A DNA stretch of 64,000 bases from Andreprevotia chitinilytica DSM 18519 (lineage in GTDB: Bacteria > Pseudomonadota > Gammaproteobacteria > Burkholderiales > Chitinibacteraceae). Below are positions 25,734-34,516 of this stretch, piece after piece; position 1 is the stretch's first letter; each line of letters begins with the position of its first letter. The notes beneath the pieces were generated by a model. It searched no databases, had not been told where the DNA came from, and worked only from the letters and a program-made list of their open reading frames with translations. A program made the position numbers and the translations under genes. The stretch is from NCBI RefSeq assembly GCF_000711875.1, contig NZ_JONM01000002.1, forward strand, positions 190,769 through 254,768. The letters run 5' to 3'.

Positions 25734-28658
25734 ATGCCTAAGCAACGGGACGGAAGCGGCAAGCACCGGCGCTATCCGTTGTATGCCTATATCTCGATTT
25801 TGTTCGTCGCGCTGCTCGTGGTCTTTGCGCTCGTCAACATTGTCTATCAGTACCGCCAGACCAGCCGGATGTTGCTGACAGCCTCCGGTGCGCTGTTCAG
25901 CCGCATTGGCGATCAAACCGTGCGCGAGCTGGAACGCCGCTATACGCCAACCTCCACGGTGGTGAACCTGCTGTCGCACCAGGGGGTGATGGAAGCTGGC
26001 TCGCTGTACGAGCGTCTGCACAGCTTCCCGTATTTCGCCGAAATATTGCGTGGCTCGCTCGGTTTGGCATCGGTGTATATCGGCTATGACAACGGCGACT
26101 TTTTCCTGGTGCGGCGCCTCGACCAATCCCCGGCTCTGCGGGAACATTTCAATGCCCCGGATGGTGCGATGTACATGGTGCAAAGCGTCGAACGCCACGG
26201 TGCCGATGTCGACGGACGCTATTTGTTCTACAACAGCAGCCTGCGAATGATCGAGCAGCGCTCCGAGCCTACTTACCAGTTCGATCCACGTCAGCGACCG
26301 TGGTATGTGGCCGCGAGCACGCAGCGTGATGTGTCCTTCACCCGGCCTTACCTGTTTTTCACGGTCAAGGAAGTCGGGACCACGATCTCGCGGCGTAGCG
26401 AAAACAGCGAAGCCGTGGTTGCGGCCGACATCACGCTCGATAGCCTGAGCAACCTGCTCGCCGCACAACGCATCACGCCCAATTCCGAACTGGCCTTGTT
26501 CGATGATCAACGGCAGGTGCTGGCCTATCGCGACCCCGCCCGCGTGATGCTCCAGACCCAAAGTGGTGCGCAGCTCCGGCAGCTGGACGATTTGCACGTG
26601 CCGGCGTTATCGCAGCTGGTCGAAGCGGCCAAGGCCGGCAATTCGATGCCGACCTTCGATTCAGGCGGCATCGCCTGGCAAGGTTATCTGGCGACCATTC
26701 CAGTGCCCGGCGGAACGCCAATGCATCTGGCAATTGCCGCGCCACAGAGTGAGCTGCTCAGCGATGCCATCAACGTGCGCAACCGCGCGATGGAAATCTC
26801 CGCGGGTATGTTGATCATCGCTATCGCCATCGCGCTCTGGGTGTCGCGGCTGGCGTCGCAACCCATCAAGGCCCTGCTCGAAGAAGCCAAGCAGATTCAG
26901 GCGCTCCAGTTCGACTCCACCCTCACCGTGCGCTCGCGCATTGAAGAAATCGACGAACTCGCGCAAGCGATGGGGACAGCCAAAGCCACGATCCGCAACT
27001 TCCTCGATATCGGCATGGCACTGGCCAGCGAGCGGCGCTTCGATTCGCTGATCGCACGCATTCTCGAAGAAACCGCAGATATCTCGCACGGCCGCGGCGG
27101 GGTGGTGTACCTCCAGGAGGAAAGTGGCCTCAAGCCAGTGCAAGCCCGTTGGGGCGAGCAAGCGTTCGACGGTAACAAGTTGGCGACATTGATCGGCGGC
27201 CGTGACGACACGCATCCCGCCATGCAGGCTTATCTCTATGGCAATACCGTCAGTGAATCCTTCAGCCCGGCCGAGCTCACCGAGCGCTTTGATCACGTGA
27301 GCGAATTCGACCACCCGCTGACCGTATTGGCGGTGCCGCTCAAGAACCAGCTCAACGAATGTCTGGGCGTGTTGCTGTTGCTGCAGGATGAAGAGGAATA
27401 CCTGGTCAATGCGTCGCTGATTGCCTTGGTCGAAGCGCTCTCCGGCTCGGCCGCCATCGCCATCGAAGCCCAACAGCTGGTGCTGGAGCAAAAGCACCTG
27501 CTGGAAGCCTTTATCCAGCTCATCGCCGGCGCCATCGACGCCAAGAGCCCCTACACCGGCGGCCACTGCCAGCGCGTGCCGGAACTCACCAAGATGCTGG
27601 CCCGTGCTGCCGAACGCGAAATCGAAGGCCCATACGCCGATTTCAACCCGACGCTGGATGAATGGGAGGCGCTACACATCGCCGCGTGGTTGCATGACTG
27701 CGGCAAGGTGACGACACCGGAATACGTGGTCGACAAAGCCACCAAGCTCGAAACCCTCTACGACCGCATCCACGAAGTCCGCATGCGCTTTGAGGTGCTC
27801 AAGCGCGATGCCGAGCTTTCTTACTGGCAAGCGGTCGCTGTCGGCGGCGATCCGGCCGTACTCAAAACAATCCTCGACCAGCAACTGCGCCGGCTCGACG
27901 ACGATTTCGCCTTTATCGGCGAATGCAATCTCGGAGGCGAATTCATGGCCCCGGAGCGCGTGGAGCGCCTGAAAACCATCGCCGCGAAGACTTGGCGGCG
28001 CACGATATCCGACCGGATCGGTATTTCGTACGAAGAAGCCGAGCGCAAGGCCAGAGCGCCCGAATCGCTGTTGCCGGTGGATGAACCCCTGCTTGTCGAC
28101 CGACCAGAACACTTGTTCATGCGCGGCCCGCATGATGTTCTGCCGGCCGGTTACGGCTTCGACATGAAAGAGCCGGAGTACCTCTACAACCGCGGCGAGC
28201 TTTATAACCTTGCTGTCGCGCGTGGCACGCTCTCCGCCGAAGAGCGCTACAAGATCAACCAGCACATCGTGCAAACCATCGTCATGCTGGAAAAACTGCC
28301 GTTCCCCAAGCATCTGCAACAGGTGCCGGAAATTGCCGGTGGTCATCACGAAAAAATGGACGGCAACGGCTATCCGAAGCGGCTCAGGGGCGGCGATATG
28401 AGCCTGCCGGCGCGAATGATGGCCATTGCCGATATCTTCGAAGCCCTCACCGCGATCGATCGACCGTACAAGAAGGGCAAGATGCTCTCTGAATCGCTCA
28501 AGATCATGGCCAGCATGGCCCGCGAAGGCCATGTCGACCCTGGCCTGTTCCGGCTCTTTATCCGGCAAAAAGTGTATCTGGAATACGCCGAGCGCTTTAT
28601 GCGGCAGCAGCAGGTTGATGTGGTGGATGAACAGGCGTTATTGGCTGGATTGGCCTAG
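25734..28658 (+). CDS. Cache-HAMP-GAF-HD-GYP sensor phosphodiesterase
   Basis: This 974-residue membrane signalling protein has a helix at about 14-36, a large periplasmic dCache-like sensor (about 40-345, with RQRPWYVAA and FTRPYLFFT), a second helix (about 352-372), a HAMP-like linker, a GAF domain (about 430-590) and a C-terminal HD-GYP domain. Metal residues H611, H654-D655, H844 and HHEKMDGNGYP (871-881) are present, so c-di-GMP hydrolysis is likely. The HD and HHExxxGxGYP blocks are 217 residues apart, far more than in compact HD-GYP domains, so there is an insertion. The ATG follows GGGGAC. Confidence 0.88.
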   Translation: MPKQRDGSGKHRRYPLYAYISILFVALLVVFALVNIVYQYRQTSRMLLTASGALFSRIGDQTVRELERRYTPTSTVVNLLSHQGVMEAGSLYERLHSFPYFAEILRGSLGLASVYIGYDNGDFFLVRRLDQSPALREHFNAPDGAMYMVQSVERHGADVDGRYLFYNSSLRMIEQRSEPTYQFDPRQRPWYVAASTQRDVSFTRPYLFFTVKEVGTTISRRSENSEAVVAADITLDSLSNLLAAQRITPNSELALFDDQRQVLAYRDPARVMLQTQSGAQLRQLDDLHVPALSQLVEAAKAGNSMPTFDSGGIAWQGYLATIPVPGGTPMHLAIAAPQSELLSDAINVRNRAMEISAGMLIIAIAIALWVSRLASQPIKALLEEAKQIQALQFDSTLTVRSRIEEIDELAQAMGTAKATIRNFLDIGMALASERRFDSLIARILEETADISHGRGGVVYLQEESGLKPVQARWGEQAFDGNKLATLIGGRDDTHPAMQAYLYGNTVSESFSPAELTERFDHVSEFDHPLTVLAVPLKNQLNECLGVLLLLQDEEEYLVNASLIALVEALSGSAAIAIEAQQLVLEQKHLLEAFIQLIAGAIDAKSPYTGGHCQRVPELTKMLARAAEREIEGPYADFNPTLDEWEALHIAAWLHDCGKVTTPEYVVDKATKLETLYDRIHEVRMRFEVLKRDAELSYWQAVAVGGDPAVLKTILDQQLRRLDDDFAFIGECNLGGEFMAPERVERLKTIAAKTWRRTISDRIGISYEEAERKARAPESLLPVDEPLLVDRPEHLFMRGPHDVLPAGYGFDMKEPEYLYNRGELYNLAVARGTLSAEERYKINQHIVQTIVMLEKLPFPKHLQQVPEIAGGHHEKMDGNGYPKRLRGGDMSLPARMMAIADIFEALTAIDRPYKKGKMLSESLKIMASMAREGHVDPGLFRLFIRQKVYLEYAERFMRQQQVDVVDEQALLAGLA

Positions 28659-28731
28659 CCTGCGGTGATTGAGTGCGATCTCATGTCGGGATTTCTTCAT
28701 TCTCTTTATTTAAAGACCAATCAATCCGGCT

Positions 28732-28795
28732 GATTCAATTGAACCATTGAATCAAACCAATAAGAGTCAAACCAATAAGAGTCAAACCAATCAAT
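28732..28795. repeat. Palindrome followed by three 15-bp tandem repeats
   Basis: GATTCAAT pairs with ATTGAATC (28732-28753). Then a 15-base unit, ATCAAACCAATAAGA or GTCAAACCAATAAGA, occurs at 28751, 28766 and 28781 (the last diverging at its end). It is AT-rich compared with its surroundings and sits just upstream of the SnoaL-like gene. Confidence 0.85.
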
Positions 28796-28823
28796 CAGGC
28801 CCGGCGTTTTGGAAAAGGATGAA

Positions 28824-29219
28824 ATGATGAACGATGGACAAGCAATTCGTGCCTGGTTCGAGACTTGGCGCCAAGCCACGCTGGCCGGGGATGTGCAGCA
28901 GCTGATCGACCTCTGCGCCGACGATGCCGTATTCCTGCAGCCCGGCCGCCCGCCGATGCGTGGCGCAGATACATTCGCTGCCGCGTTCCGCAGTGCCATC
29001 AGCCAGTTCTGCATCGACTACACCTCGACCATTGAAGAAATCCGCATCCACGGCGATCACGCCCATTGCTGGACCACGCTCGCCGTCACCATCACCCCGC
29101 GCACCGGCGGCGAACCCGTGCACCGGGCCGGTAACACGCTGACGGTATTCGAGAAGCGCAACGGCGGTTGGCTACTGAGCCGCGATGCCAATATGTTGGT
29201 GACGGTGCCACAGGTTTGA
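28824..29219 (+). CDS. SnoaL-like / SgcJ-type domain protein
   Basis: The 131-residue protein has the NTF2-like fold pattern of the SgcJ/EcaC (DUF4440) group: IRAWFETWRQATLAGDVQQL, LCADDAVFLQPGRPPMRGAD and NTLTVFEKRNGGWLLSRDAN. Members include small-ligand binders and isomerase-like enzymes; no specific function follows. AAAGGA precedes the ATG at 28824. The tandem repeats immediately upstream occupy its promoter region. Confidence 0.8.
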   Translation: MMNDGQAIRAWFETWRQATLAGDVQQLIDLCADDAVFLQPGRPPMRGADTFAAAFRSAISQFCIDYTSTIEEIRIHGDHAHCWTTLAVTITPRTGGEPVHRAGNTLTVFEKRNGGWLLSRDANMLVTVPQV

Positions 29220-29230
29220 GCGGCCGTCCC

Positions 29231-29312
29231 GTAGGCCGGCCGGCTTTACCGGCCGGGGCTTTACCCAACGCCTTACCCGTATCTTCCCGGCCGGTAAAAC
29301 CATCCGGGCTGC
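29231..29312. repeat. Inverted repeat, CCGGCCGGCTTTACCGG variant
   Basis: GTAGGCCGGCCGGCTTTACC at 29231 is inverted at 29285-29312, where it reads CCCGGCCGGTAAAACCATCC. It is a diverged copy of the family at 13011-13115 and 32934-33030. Confidence 0.8.
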
Positions 29313-29605
29313 ATATTGAAATGAAAATTCAATATCCGGACGCAATTGCAATTTGATGGAAATCCATCGGGCGTGAATTCAAATTCGCGCAAAACGCAAT
29401 AGCGGATGTTGCGATAGCCCAATTCCCCCAAAAATCCACGATCCAATTGAATCAAAATGTAATTGGCCGCAATTAATTACCAAGGGCTGAATTATCAGAA
29501 TCGTCGCAGATACACCCAACCCACGCCGCGCTACATTCCCGACTCCCTAACGCCGCCATTCCATCCCGGCCCCGCCGGCGAACCGGAATCAACCAAGGAG
29601 TCACC
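29313..29605 (+). other. AT-rich intergenic region upstream of hdeD
   Basis: There is no gene. It holds a perfect hairpin (ATATTGAA, 7-base loop, TTCAATAT at about 29313-29335) and many CAATT/AATTG words up to about 29490. It ends with the AAGGAG Shine-Dalgarno of the HdeD gene. The composition contrasts sharply with the GC-rich surroundings and suggests a regulated promoter or a protein-binding region. Confidence 0.5.
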
Positions 29606-30136
29606 ATGTCGCTCACCCCAACCGAAACCAACTACGCCAAGCCATTGGCCATCATCCTGATCGTTGTCGGCATCATCAGCATCGTTGCCCCGCTCGCCAG
29701 CAGCATCGCGATTGCCATGCTGTTTGCCGGCCTGGTCGCCGCCGCCGGCGTCTTGCAGCTGATGCTCGCCTTCCAGCCACAACACGCCATGGGCCGCATC
29801 TGGCACGTGCTCGCCGCACTGGTCCTGATCGTTGGCGGCGGCTACCTGCTCTGCAGCCCGATCGAAGCCGTCGCCTCGCTCACCCTCGCCATCGCCTGGC
29901 TGTTCATTGCCACCGGCATCTTCCGCATCGTCGCCTGGGTCGGCATCCGTGCACTGCCCGGCTCAATCTGGATGCTGTTCGACGGCATCATCACCACGCT
30001 GCTGGGCTTCATGCTCTCTGCGCAATGGCCCGCCAGCGGCCTGTGGGCGATTGGCACCCTGGTCGGCATCAGCTTCGTCTTCAACGGCATTTCCGCTTTG
30101 CAATATGCGTCACTGATCAAGCGTGGGCGGTATTGA
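29606..30136 (+). CDS. hdeD: HdeD-family membrane protein (DUF308)
   Basis: The 176-residue protein has six hydrophobic helices with the repeated DUF308 pattern (LAIILIVVGIISIVAPLASS and RIWHVLAALVLIVGGGYLL). E. coli HdeD contributes to acid resistance at high cell density; the role here is inferred from family. AAGGAG lies six bases before the ATG. A terminator follows, so it is a single-gene unit. Confidence 0.88.
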   Translation: MSLTPTETNYAKPLAIILIVVGIISIVAPLASSIAIAMLFAGLVAAAGVLQLMLAFQPQHAMGRIWHVLAALVLIVGGGYLLCSPIEAVASLTLAIAWLFIATGIFRIVAWVGIRALPGSIWMLFDGIITTLLGFMLSAQWPASGLWAIGTLVGISFVFNGISALQYASLIKRGRY

Positions 30137-30170
30137 GCATCAACCATTTAAATTTGTAGCCAGCGCTGTA

Positions 30171-30203
30171 AAAACGCCCCGCAAGAAGCGGGGCGTTGAT
30201 TTT
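30171..30203 (+). terminator. Rho-independent terminator of hdeD
   Basis: AACGCCCCGC and GCGGGGCGTT form a 10-base-pair stem with loop AAGAA, followed by GATTTTG. Confidence 0.85.
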
Positions 30204-30206
30204 GTG

Positions 30207-30459
30207 AAACACCCGCATCATGCCTTGGGGTCCCGTCGCTGCAGGCGGATCGCTGTGACGGCTTCGTCAATAACCTTCTCCAATGCCTCGGCGCCGCGCA
30301 TGGCAGCAGAACGACGCAAGGTGATTGAAGAAACGCGGATTTCCAATGAATACCGGCGAATGATCGAAAATCGGAGTGATCGATGGTCGTTGATGCAACA
30401 AAGAAGCCGCCTTGAGAGAGGCGGCTTTGCGTTGAAGAGTGCGGTACGAGCCAACTTGC
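30207..30459. other. No convincing gene; one GC hairpin
   Basis: A minus-strand frame ending at 30218 has a protein-like tail (MRGAEALEKVIDEAVTAIR) but no start signal, so it may be a gene remnant. A hairpin AGCCGCC/GGCGGCT at 30405-30426 is followed on both strands by T-containing sequence and could be a further terminator. Confidence 0.4.
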
Positions 30460-30497
30460 GTAAAAAAACAAAGCCTGCCGTAAAGGCGGGTTTGTTG
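30460..30497 (-). terminator. Terminator of the small exported-protein gene
   Basis: On the minus strand AACAAACCCGCC pairs with GGCAGGCTTTGTT around TTTAC and is followed by a run of seven T. It lies 20 bases after the stop of the gene at 30517-30717. Confidence 0.75.
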
Positions 30498-30516
30498 ATG
30501 GCATTGAGGGGGGCAT

Positions 30517-30717
30517 CTAGCGCATGTCGGCATTGCGTTCGAGCCGTTGGCGCAATATTTCGGCCTTGGCCCATTCACGCTGTCGCTGCGTGATATTCAT
30601 CTGCCACACGCGTCGCTCCAAGGCATTGCCGACCCAGGCGTGGGTGGGGGCGATGCCACATAACAACACGCTAACGGCGGACAGGATGAATTTGGCGTAG
30701 GGCTTGGTATTGCGCAT
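30517..30717 (-). CDS. Small exported protein, unknown function
   Basis: The 66-residue product has a signal peptide (about 1-27, KFILSAVSVLLCGIAPTHA|WV) and a 38-residue charged mature part (QRQREWAKAEILRQRLERN). No family is recognised. The Shine-Dalgarno is weak, but a well-formed terminator directly downstream supports a real minus-strand gene. The frame is open further upstream but that part overlaps a palindromic repeat. Confidence 0.5.
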   Translation of the reverse strand: MRNTKPYAKFILSAVSVLLCGIAPTHAWVGNALERRVWQMNITQRQREWAKAEILRQRLERNADMR

Positions 30718-30857
30718 GACAAGGCCCGAGGCCGGGGAAAAAGGAAGGCTGAGAGGATATCGGCCCGGTGCCAATGGCAGTATCGGCCTTGGCTTAAAGG
30801 CGTGATGGATAGCCAGCCCATTTCCATCCAATCCGGCCGAGAATGTTCGCATTGCAA

Positions 30858-30885
30858 CCCCGGCCGGCCAAGCCGTCCGGGCTAC
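30858..30885. repeat. Single arm of the CCGGACGGC repeat family
   Basis: CCCCGGCCGGCCAAGCCGTC and the following CGGGCTAC form one arm without a partner, eight bases from the stop codon of the SMP-30-like gene. Confidence 0.75.
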
Positions 30886-30892
30886 GAAAGCG

Positions 30893-31894
30893 TTACTGCG
30901 GCAGTTCAACGGATTGCAGGTCGAACGGCACGCCGAGCGGCACTTGTTCGGGCTTGCGGCTGAACAGCAGCGAGTATTTCGATTCGATGAAATACACGCG
31001 GTTGCCCACGATCACGCCGGATGACGGATCGTTGAGCCCGGTCACGATGGTCTGCAGCACGGCTTGCGTGCCGGTGACTTTGGCGACGCTGATCTGCCCG
31101 CCATAAGGGCCGTCCTTCCCAAAGGCGTTGCTCTCGAAGATCACCAGCCGATCCGGCCCGGCCATGCGGATGGCGTCGGCATTTTTCAGGGGGCGTGGCG
31201 TGTCGACGCGGGTGATGGCGCTGGCTGAACCATCCGGTTGCACATCCATGCGGAACAGGAAGGGCACGGCGGAGACTGCGCTCACGTACACGCGCTGATC
31301 GCGATCGATGGCGATGCCGTTCAGAAAGTAACCGTCCTTGCCGACGGCAAATGCAGCATCTTCCTTCCACACCGAGAGCGTCGTCTCGCCCGGACGCAGA
31401 CGTAATACACGCGGATTGAAGGAGTCGGTCACATACAGCGTGCCGTGGCTGTCTTTTGCCAGATCGTTGCAATAGCCCTTGTCCGGCATCGGGTAGCTAG
31501 CCTTTGGCGCACCGGTAGCGAGGTCGTAGCTCTTCAGTGCGCTGGGTGTGGACGGGACGGTGGTAAAGCCGAGGTTGCCAGAGCAGACCCATAGCACTTT
31601 GCGCTCGGCATCGACCAGTACACCCTGACCATTGCCCAGACCGTTGGAGCCCGGTGTCACGAGGGTTTCCGGTGTGCTGCCGTCTAGCTTGATGCGGGCT
31701 ACCGCGCCTTGCCGCCAGCTACCGACATAGAACGAGCCATCCGGCCCGGTGGCGAGGCTTTCGGGATACCAGTCGGCAGGCAATGCCAGCGTGGCCGGCG
31801 GGGTGGTAGCGGCGAAGGCATGGCCGCCTGCCAGCGCCAGCAGCAGGGCGGTACGGGGGAGAAAGCAGCGGTGCAAGAAGGATGCGCGTGTCAT
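30893..31894 (-). CDS. Exported SMP-30/NHL-like beta-propeller protein
   Basis: The 333-residue protein has a signal peptide ending GGHAFA|AT at about residue 28 and then repeated propeller blades: PESLATGPDGSFYVGSW, GVLVDAERKVLWVCS, DLAKDSHGTLYVTDSF and NGIAIDRDQRVYVSA. It resembles SMP-30/gluconolactonase-like and NHL-type periplasmic proteins. The enzymatic activity is uncertain, as the metal ligands cannot be assigned by eye. GAGGAA lies before the ATG. It is divergent from a LysR gene that probably controls it. Confidence 0.8.
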   Translation of the reverse strand: MTRASFLHRCFLPRTALLLALAGGHAFAATTPPATLALPADWYPESLATGPDGSFYVGSWRQGAVARIKLDGSTPETLVTPGSNGLGNGQGVLVDAERKVLWVCSGNLGFTTVPSTPSALKSYDLATGAPKASYPMPDKGYCNDLAKDSHGTLYVTDSFNPRVLRLRPGETTLSVWKEDAAFAVGKDGYFLNGIAIDRDQRVYVSAVSAVPFLFRMDVQPDGSASAITRVDTPRPLKNADAIRMAGPDRLVIFESNAFGKDGPYGGQISVAKVTGTQAVLQTIVTGLNDPSSGVIVGNRVYFIESKYSLLFSRKPEQVPLGVPFDLQSVELPQ

Positions 31895-32033
31895 TGTGGT
31901 TTCCTCGCCGGTTGGGTGGGGGTTGATGATGAAACGATTCTGTTCGCGGTGCCCCGATTGATAAACTGCGCAAGACTTTGGATATTCCACACTTTTGCTT
32001 TGGAATGGCGCGCTTGAACAGGGATGAACGGAT

Positions 32034-32915
32034 ATGGATCGACTGACCAGCATGGCGGTGTTTGTGCGCGTGGTTGAAAAGGGCAGCTTCGCGGCGGTGG
32101 CCGATGAGTTCGGCCTGTCGACCACCATGGTTGCCAACCACGTGCGTGCGCTGGAAACCCAGCTGGGCACACGACTGCTGGATCGCACTACGCGCCGTCA
32201 CAGCCTGACCGAGATCGGCAGCGTTTATCTGGAGCGCTGTCGCGATGTGCTGAGCACCGTGCATGTGGCGGATCAGGTGGTCGAGGAGTTGCGCGCCGTG
32301 CCACAAGGCACGCTGCGGCTGACGGCGGCGGTGTCGTACGGGGCGCACAAGCTGGTGCCGCTGATTGGCGAATACATGGCGCGTTACCCGAATGTGCGGG
32401 TGGAGCTGACCTTGAATGACCGGGTGGTCGATCTGGTGGAAGAGGGATTCGAGGTCGGTATTCGCTCCGGTCGGCTGGATAACCCCAACCTCATCGCCCG
32501 GCCGTTGCAGCCGTCGCGCATGTTGGCGGTGGCCAGCCCGGCGTATCTGGCCAAGCGCGGCATGCCGCAGCATCCGGCGGATTTGGCGCAGCACGATTGC
32601 CTTGGCTTCATGCCGTGGGGGCGGCGGCATGAATGGCGCTTTACGCGTGGCGATGAAACGGCGCGCGTGCCGGTGAAGGGGGGATTCGTCAGCAACAACG
32701 GTCAGGCATTGAAGACTGCCGCGCTAGCCGGCATGGGGGTGGTGGTGCAGGCTGATGTGTTGCTGGCGGATGCGGTGGAATCGGGGCAGTTGGTGCAGCT
32801 GTTGCCCGATTGGGAGTTGCCGCAGCGGCCGATTCATATCGTGCGAACCAAGGATTCGCGGCCGACGCCCAAGTTGCGCACGTTTGTGGATTTTATTGTG
32901 GAGCGGTTGGGGTGA
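32034..32915 (+). CDS. LysR-family transcriptional regulator
   Basis: The 293-residue protein starts MDRLTSMAVFVRVVEKGSFA with the LysR winged helix (VADEFGLSTTMVANHVRALE, LGTRLLDRTTRRHSLTE) and ends with the effector domain. The subgroup resembles the CrgA/PtxR-like regulators (GFEVGIRSGRL). It is divergent from the SMP-30-like gene, 139 bases apart, which is the likely target. The effector is unknown. Confidence 0.92.
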   Translation: MDRLTSMAVFVRVVEKGSFAAVADEFGLSTTMVANHVRALETQLGTRLLDRTTRRHSLTEIGSVYLERCRDVLSTVHVADQVVEELRAVPQGTLRLTAAVSYGAHKLVPLIGEYMARYPNVRVELTLNDRVVDLVEEGFEVGIRSGRLDNPNLIARPLQPSRMLAVASPAYLAKRGMPQHPADLAQHDCLGFMPWGRRHEWRFTRGDETARVPVKGGFVSNNGQALKTAALAGMGVVVQADVLLADAVESGQLVQLLPDWELPQRPIHIVRTKDSRPTPKLRTFVDFIVERLG

Positions 32916-32933
32916 CGAGGGCGCGAAGGTTTT

Positions 32934-33030
32934 GTAGCCCGGACGGCTTTGCCGGCCGGGGGCGATGTGATCTCGGGCCGGGATGGTTCTTGACGCGGTG
33001 TCACCCCGGCCGGCAAAGCCGTCCGGCTAC
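32934..33030. repeat. Inverted repeat, CCGGACGGCTTTGCCGG family
   Basis: Arms at 32934-32961 and 33004-33030 are nearly identical to those at 13011-13115, with a 42-base centre. Confidence 0.88.
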
Positions 33031-33060
33031 GTTGCCGGGGTGAAGGGGGTGTTTTTCGTC

Positions 33061-33168
33061 CCCTCGCCCACTTGTGGGAGAGGGCTAGGGAGAGGGTGCT
33101 AGCAAGGTCATTGAAGGTTGCACGACCTTCTCCCCCGGCCCCTCTCCCGCAAGCGTGAGAGGGGAGAA
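33061..33168. repeat. CCCTCTCCC-type inverted repeat
   Basis: CCCTCGCCCACTTGTGGGAG and AGGGCTAGGGAGAGGG are followed by CCTTCTCCCCCGGCCCCTCT and CCCGCAAGCGTGAGAGGGG. The element can fold as one long arm or as two smaller hairpins. It fills the gap between LysR and aroA. Confidence 0.75.
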
Positions 33169-33189
33169 AGCGTTTGACGGGAAGCTGAA

Positions 33190-34488
33190 TCAGCTGCTAA
33201 TCCGCCCCAACTCGTCAAAATAAGTCGGGAACGTCTTGGCCGTGCAGCCCGGGTCGAGAATCCGTACCGGCACGCCGCCAAGCGCAGCCAGCGAGAAGCA
33301 CATGGCGATGCGGTGGTCGTCGTAGGTGGCGATGGCGGCATTCGGTGTGAGCTCGGCCGGTGGGGTGACGCGCAGGTAGTCCTGGCCTTCTTCCACTGTT
33401 GCGCCGAGCTTGCGCAGCTCGGTCGCCATTGCGGCGAGGCGGTCGGTTTCCTTCACGCGCCAGCTTTCGATATTGCGCAGCGTGGTGGTGCCTTCGGCGA
33501 ATAGCGCGGCGATGGCGATGGTCATGGCGGCATCGGGGATGTGGTTGAAGTCCATGTCGATGGCCTTGAGCTTGCCGGAGGCCGGGCGGCTGGCGCTGAT
33601 CCAGTCGTCGCCACGCTCGATGACGGCGCCCATTGCTTCCAGTGCCTCTGCAAAGCGCACGTCGCCTTGAATACTCTGTCTGCCAACGCCGGTCACTGTG
33701 ACCGGGGCATCGGCATTCGCGCCGATGGCACCGGCAGCGAGGAAGTAGGACGCGCTGGAGGCGTCGCCTTCGACAAAGATTTCGCCCGGGCTGGTGTAGG
33801 TCTGCAGGCCGGGAATGAAGAACGCGTTCCAACCGTTGCGTTCCACCTTGATGCCAAAGCGTTGCAGCAGATTCAGGGTGATTTCGATGTACGGCTTGGA
33901 GATCAGCTCGCCGATCACTTCCACAGTGAAATCGCGGCCGGTCAGCGGCAGGGCCATCAACAGGCCGGTGAGGAACTGGCTGGATACATTGCCCTTCACG
34001 GCAACGCGATCGCCGCCGATCGTGCCGGGGCGAATCTGCAATGGCGGGTAGCCGTCGTTGCCGAGGTATTCGATCTGCGCGCCGGCTTGGCGCAATGCAT
34101 CGACCAAGTCACCAATTGGCCGCTCGTGCATGCGGGCCACGCCGGACAATTTGTAGGTGCCACCAGCCAACGCTAGCGCAGCAGTCAACGGGCGGAAGGC
34201 GGTGCCGGCGTTGCCAAGGAACAGGTCGACATCCTTCACCGGGAAATCACCGCCGCAACCCCAAACGCGGAAATCGCGGCTGTCGCCCAGCTGTTCCCAC
34301 TTCACACCGAGCGCAGCCAATGCTTCCAGCATGCGTTGCGTGTCGTCCGAGGCCAGCAGGCCCTTCACCAGCGTCTCGCCCCGGCTGAGCGCGGCCAGCA
34401 GCAAGGTGCGGTTGGAGATGCTCTTAGAACCGGGCAGGTCGACGCTGCCGGCAACGCGGGAAATCGGGGAGAGGTCGAGGAATTCCAT
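33190..34488 (-). CDS. aroA: EPSP synthase (3-phosphoshikimate 1-carboxyvinyltransferase)
   Basis: The 432-residue protein makes 5-enolpyruvylshikimate-3-phosphate in aromatic amino acid synthesis. Seen are [38 protein letters not shown], the DGYPPL segment, [17 protein letters not shown] and [15 protein letters not shown]. The NAGTA(F/M)RPL block fits the class I glyphosate-sensitive type. It is 28 bases downstream of waaF on the same strand. The Shine-Dalgarno is weak. Confidence 0.95.
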   Translation of the reverse strand: MEFLDLSPISRVAGSVDLPGSKSISNRTLLLAALSRGETLVKGLLASDDTQRMLEALAALGVKWEQLGDSRDFRVWGCGGDFPVKDVDLFLGNAGTAFRPLTAALALAGGTYKLSGVARMHERPIGDLVDALRQAGAQIEYLGNDGYPPLQIRPGTIGGDRVAVKGNVSSQFLTGLLMALPLTGRDFTVEVIGELISKPYIEITLNLLQRFGIKVERNGWNAFFIPGLQTYTSPGEIFVEGDASSASYFLAAGAIGANADAPVTVTGVGRQSIQGDVRFAEALEAMGAVIERGDDWISASRPASGKLKAIDMDFNHIPDAAMTIAIAALFAEGTTTLRNIESWRVKETDRLAAMATELRKLGATVEEGQDYLRVTPPAELTPNAAIATYDDHRIAMCFSLAALGGVPVRILDPGCTAKTFPTYFDELGRISS

Positions 34489-34516
34489 GGGCGGGTCTCA
34501 GAGGTCTCGGAACGGG

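Noticed and set aside
30207-30356. Minus-strand protein-like tail (MRGAEALEKVIDEAVTAIR) ending at 30218
   Set aside because: No start codon with a ribosome binding site, and a terminator-like hairpin lies upstream; at best a gene remnant.
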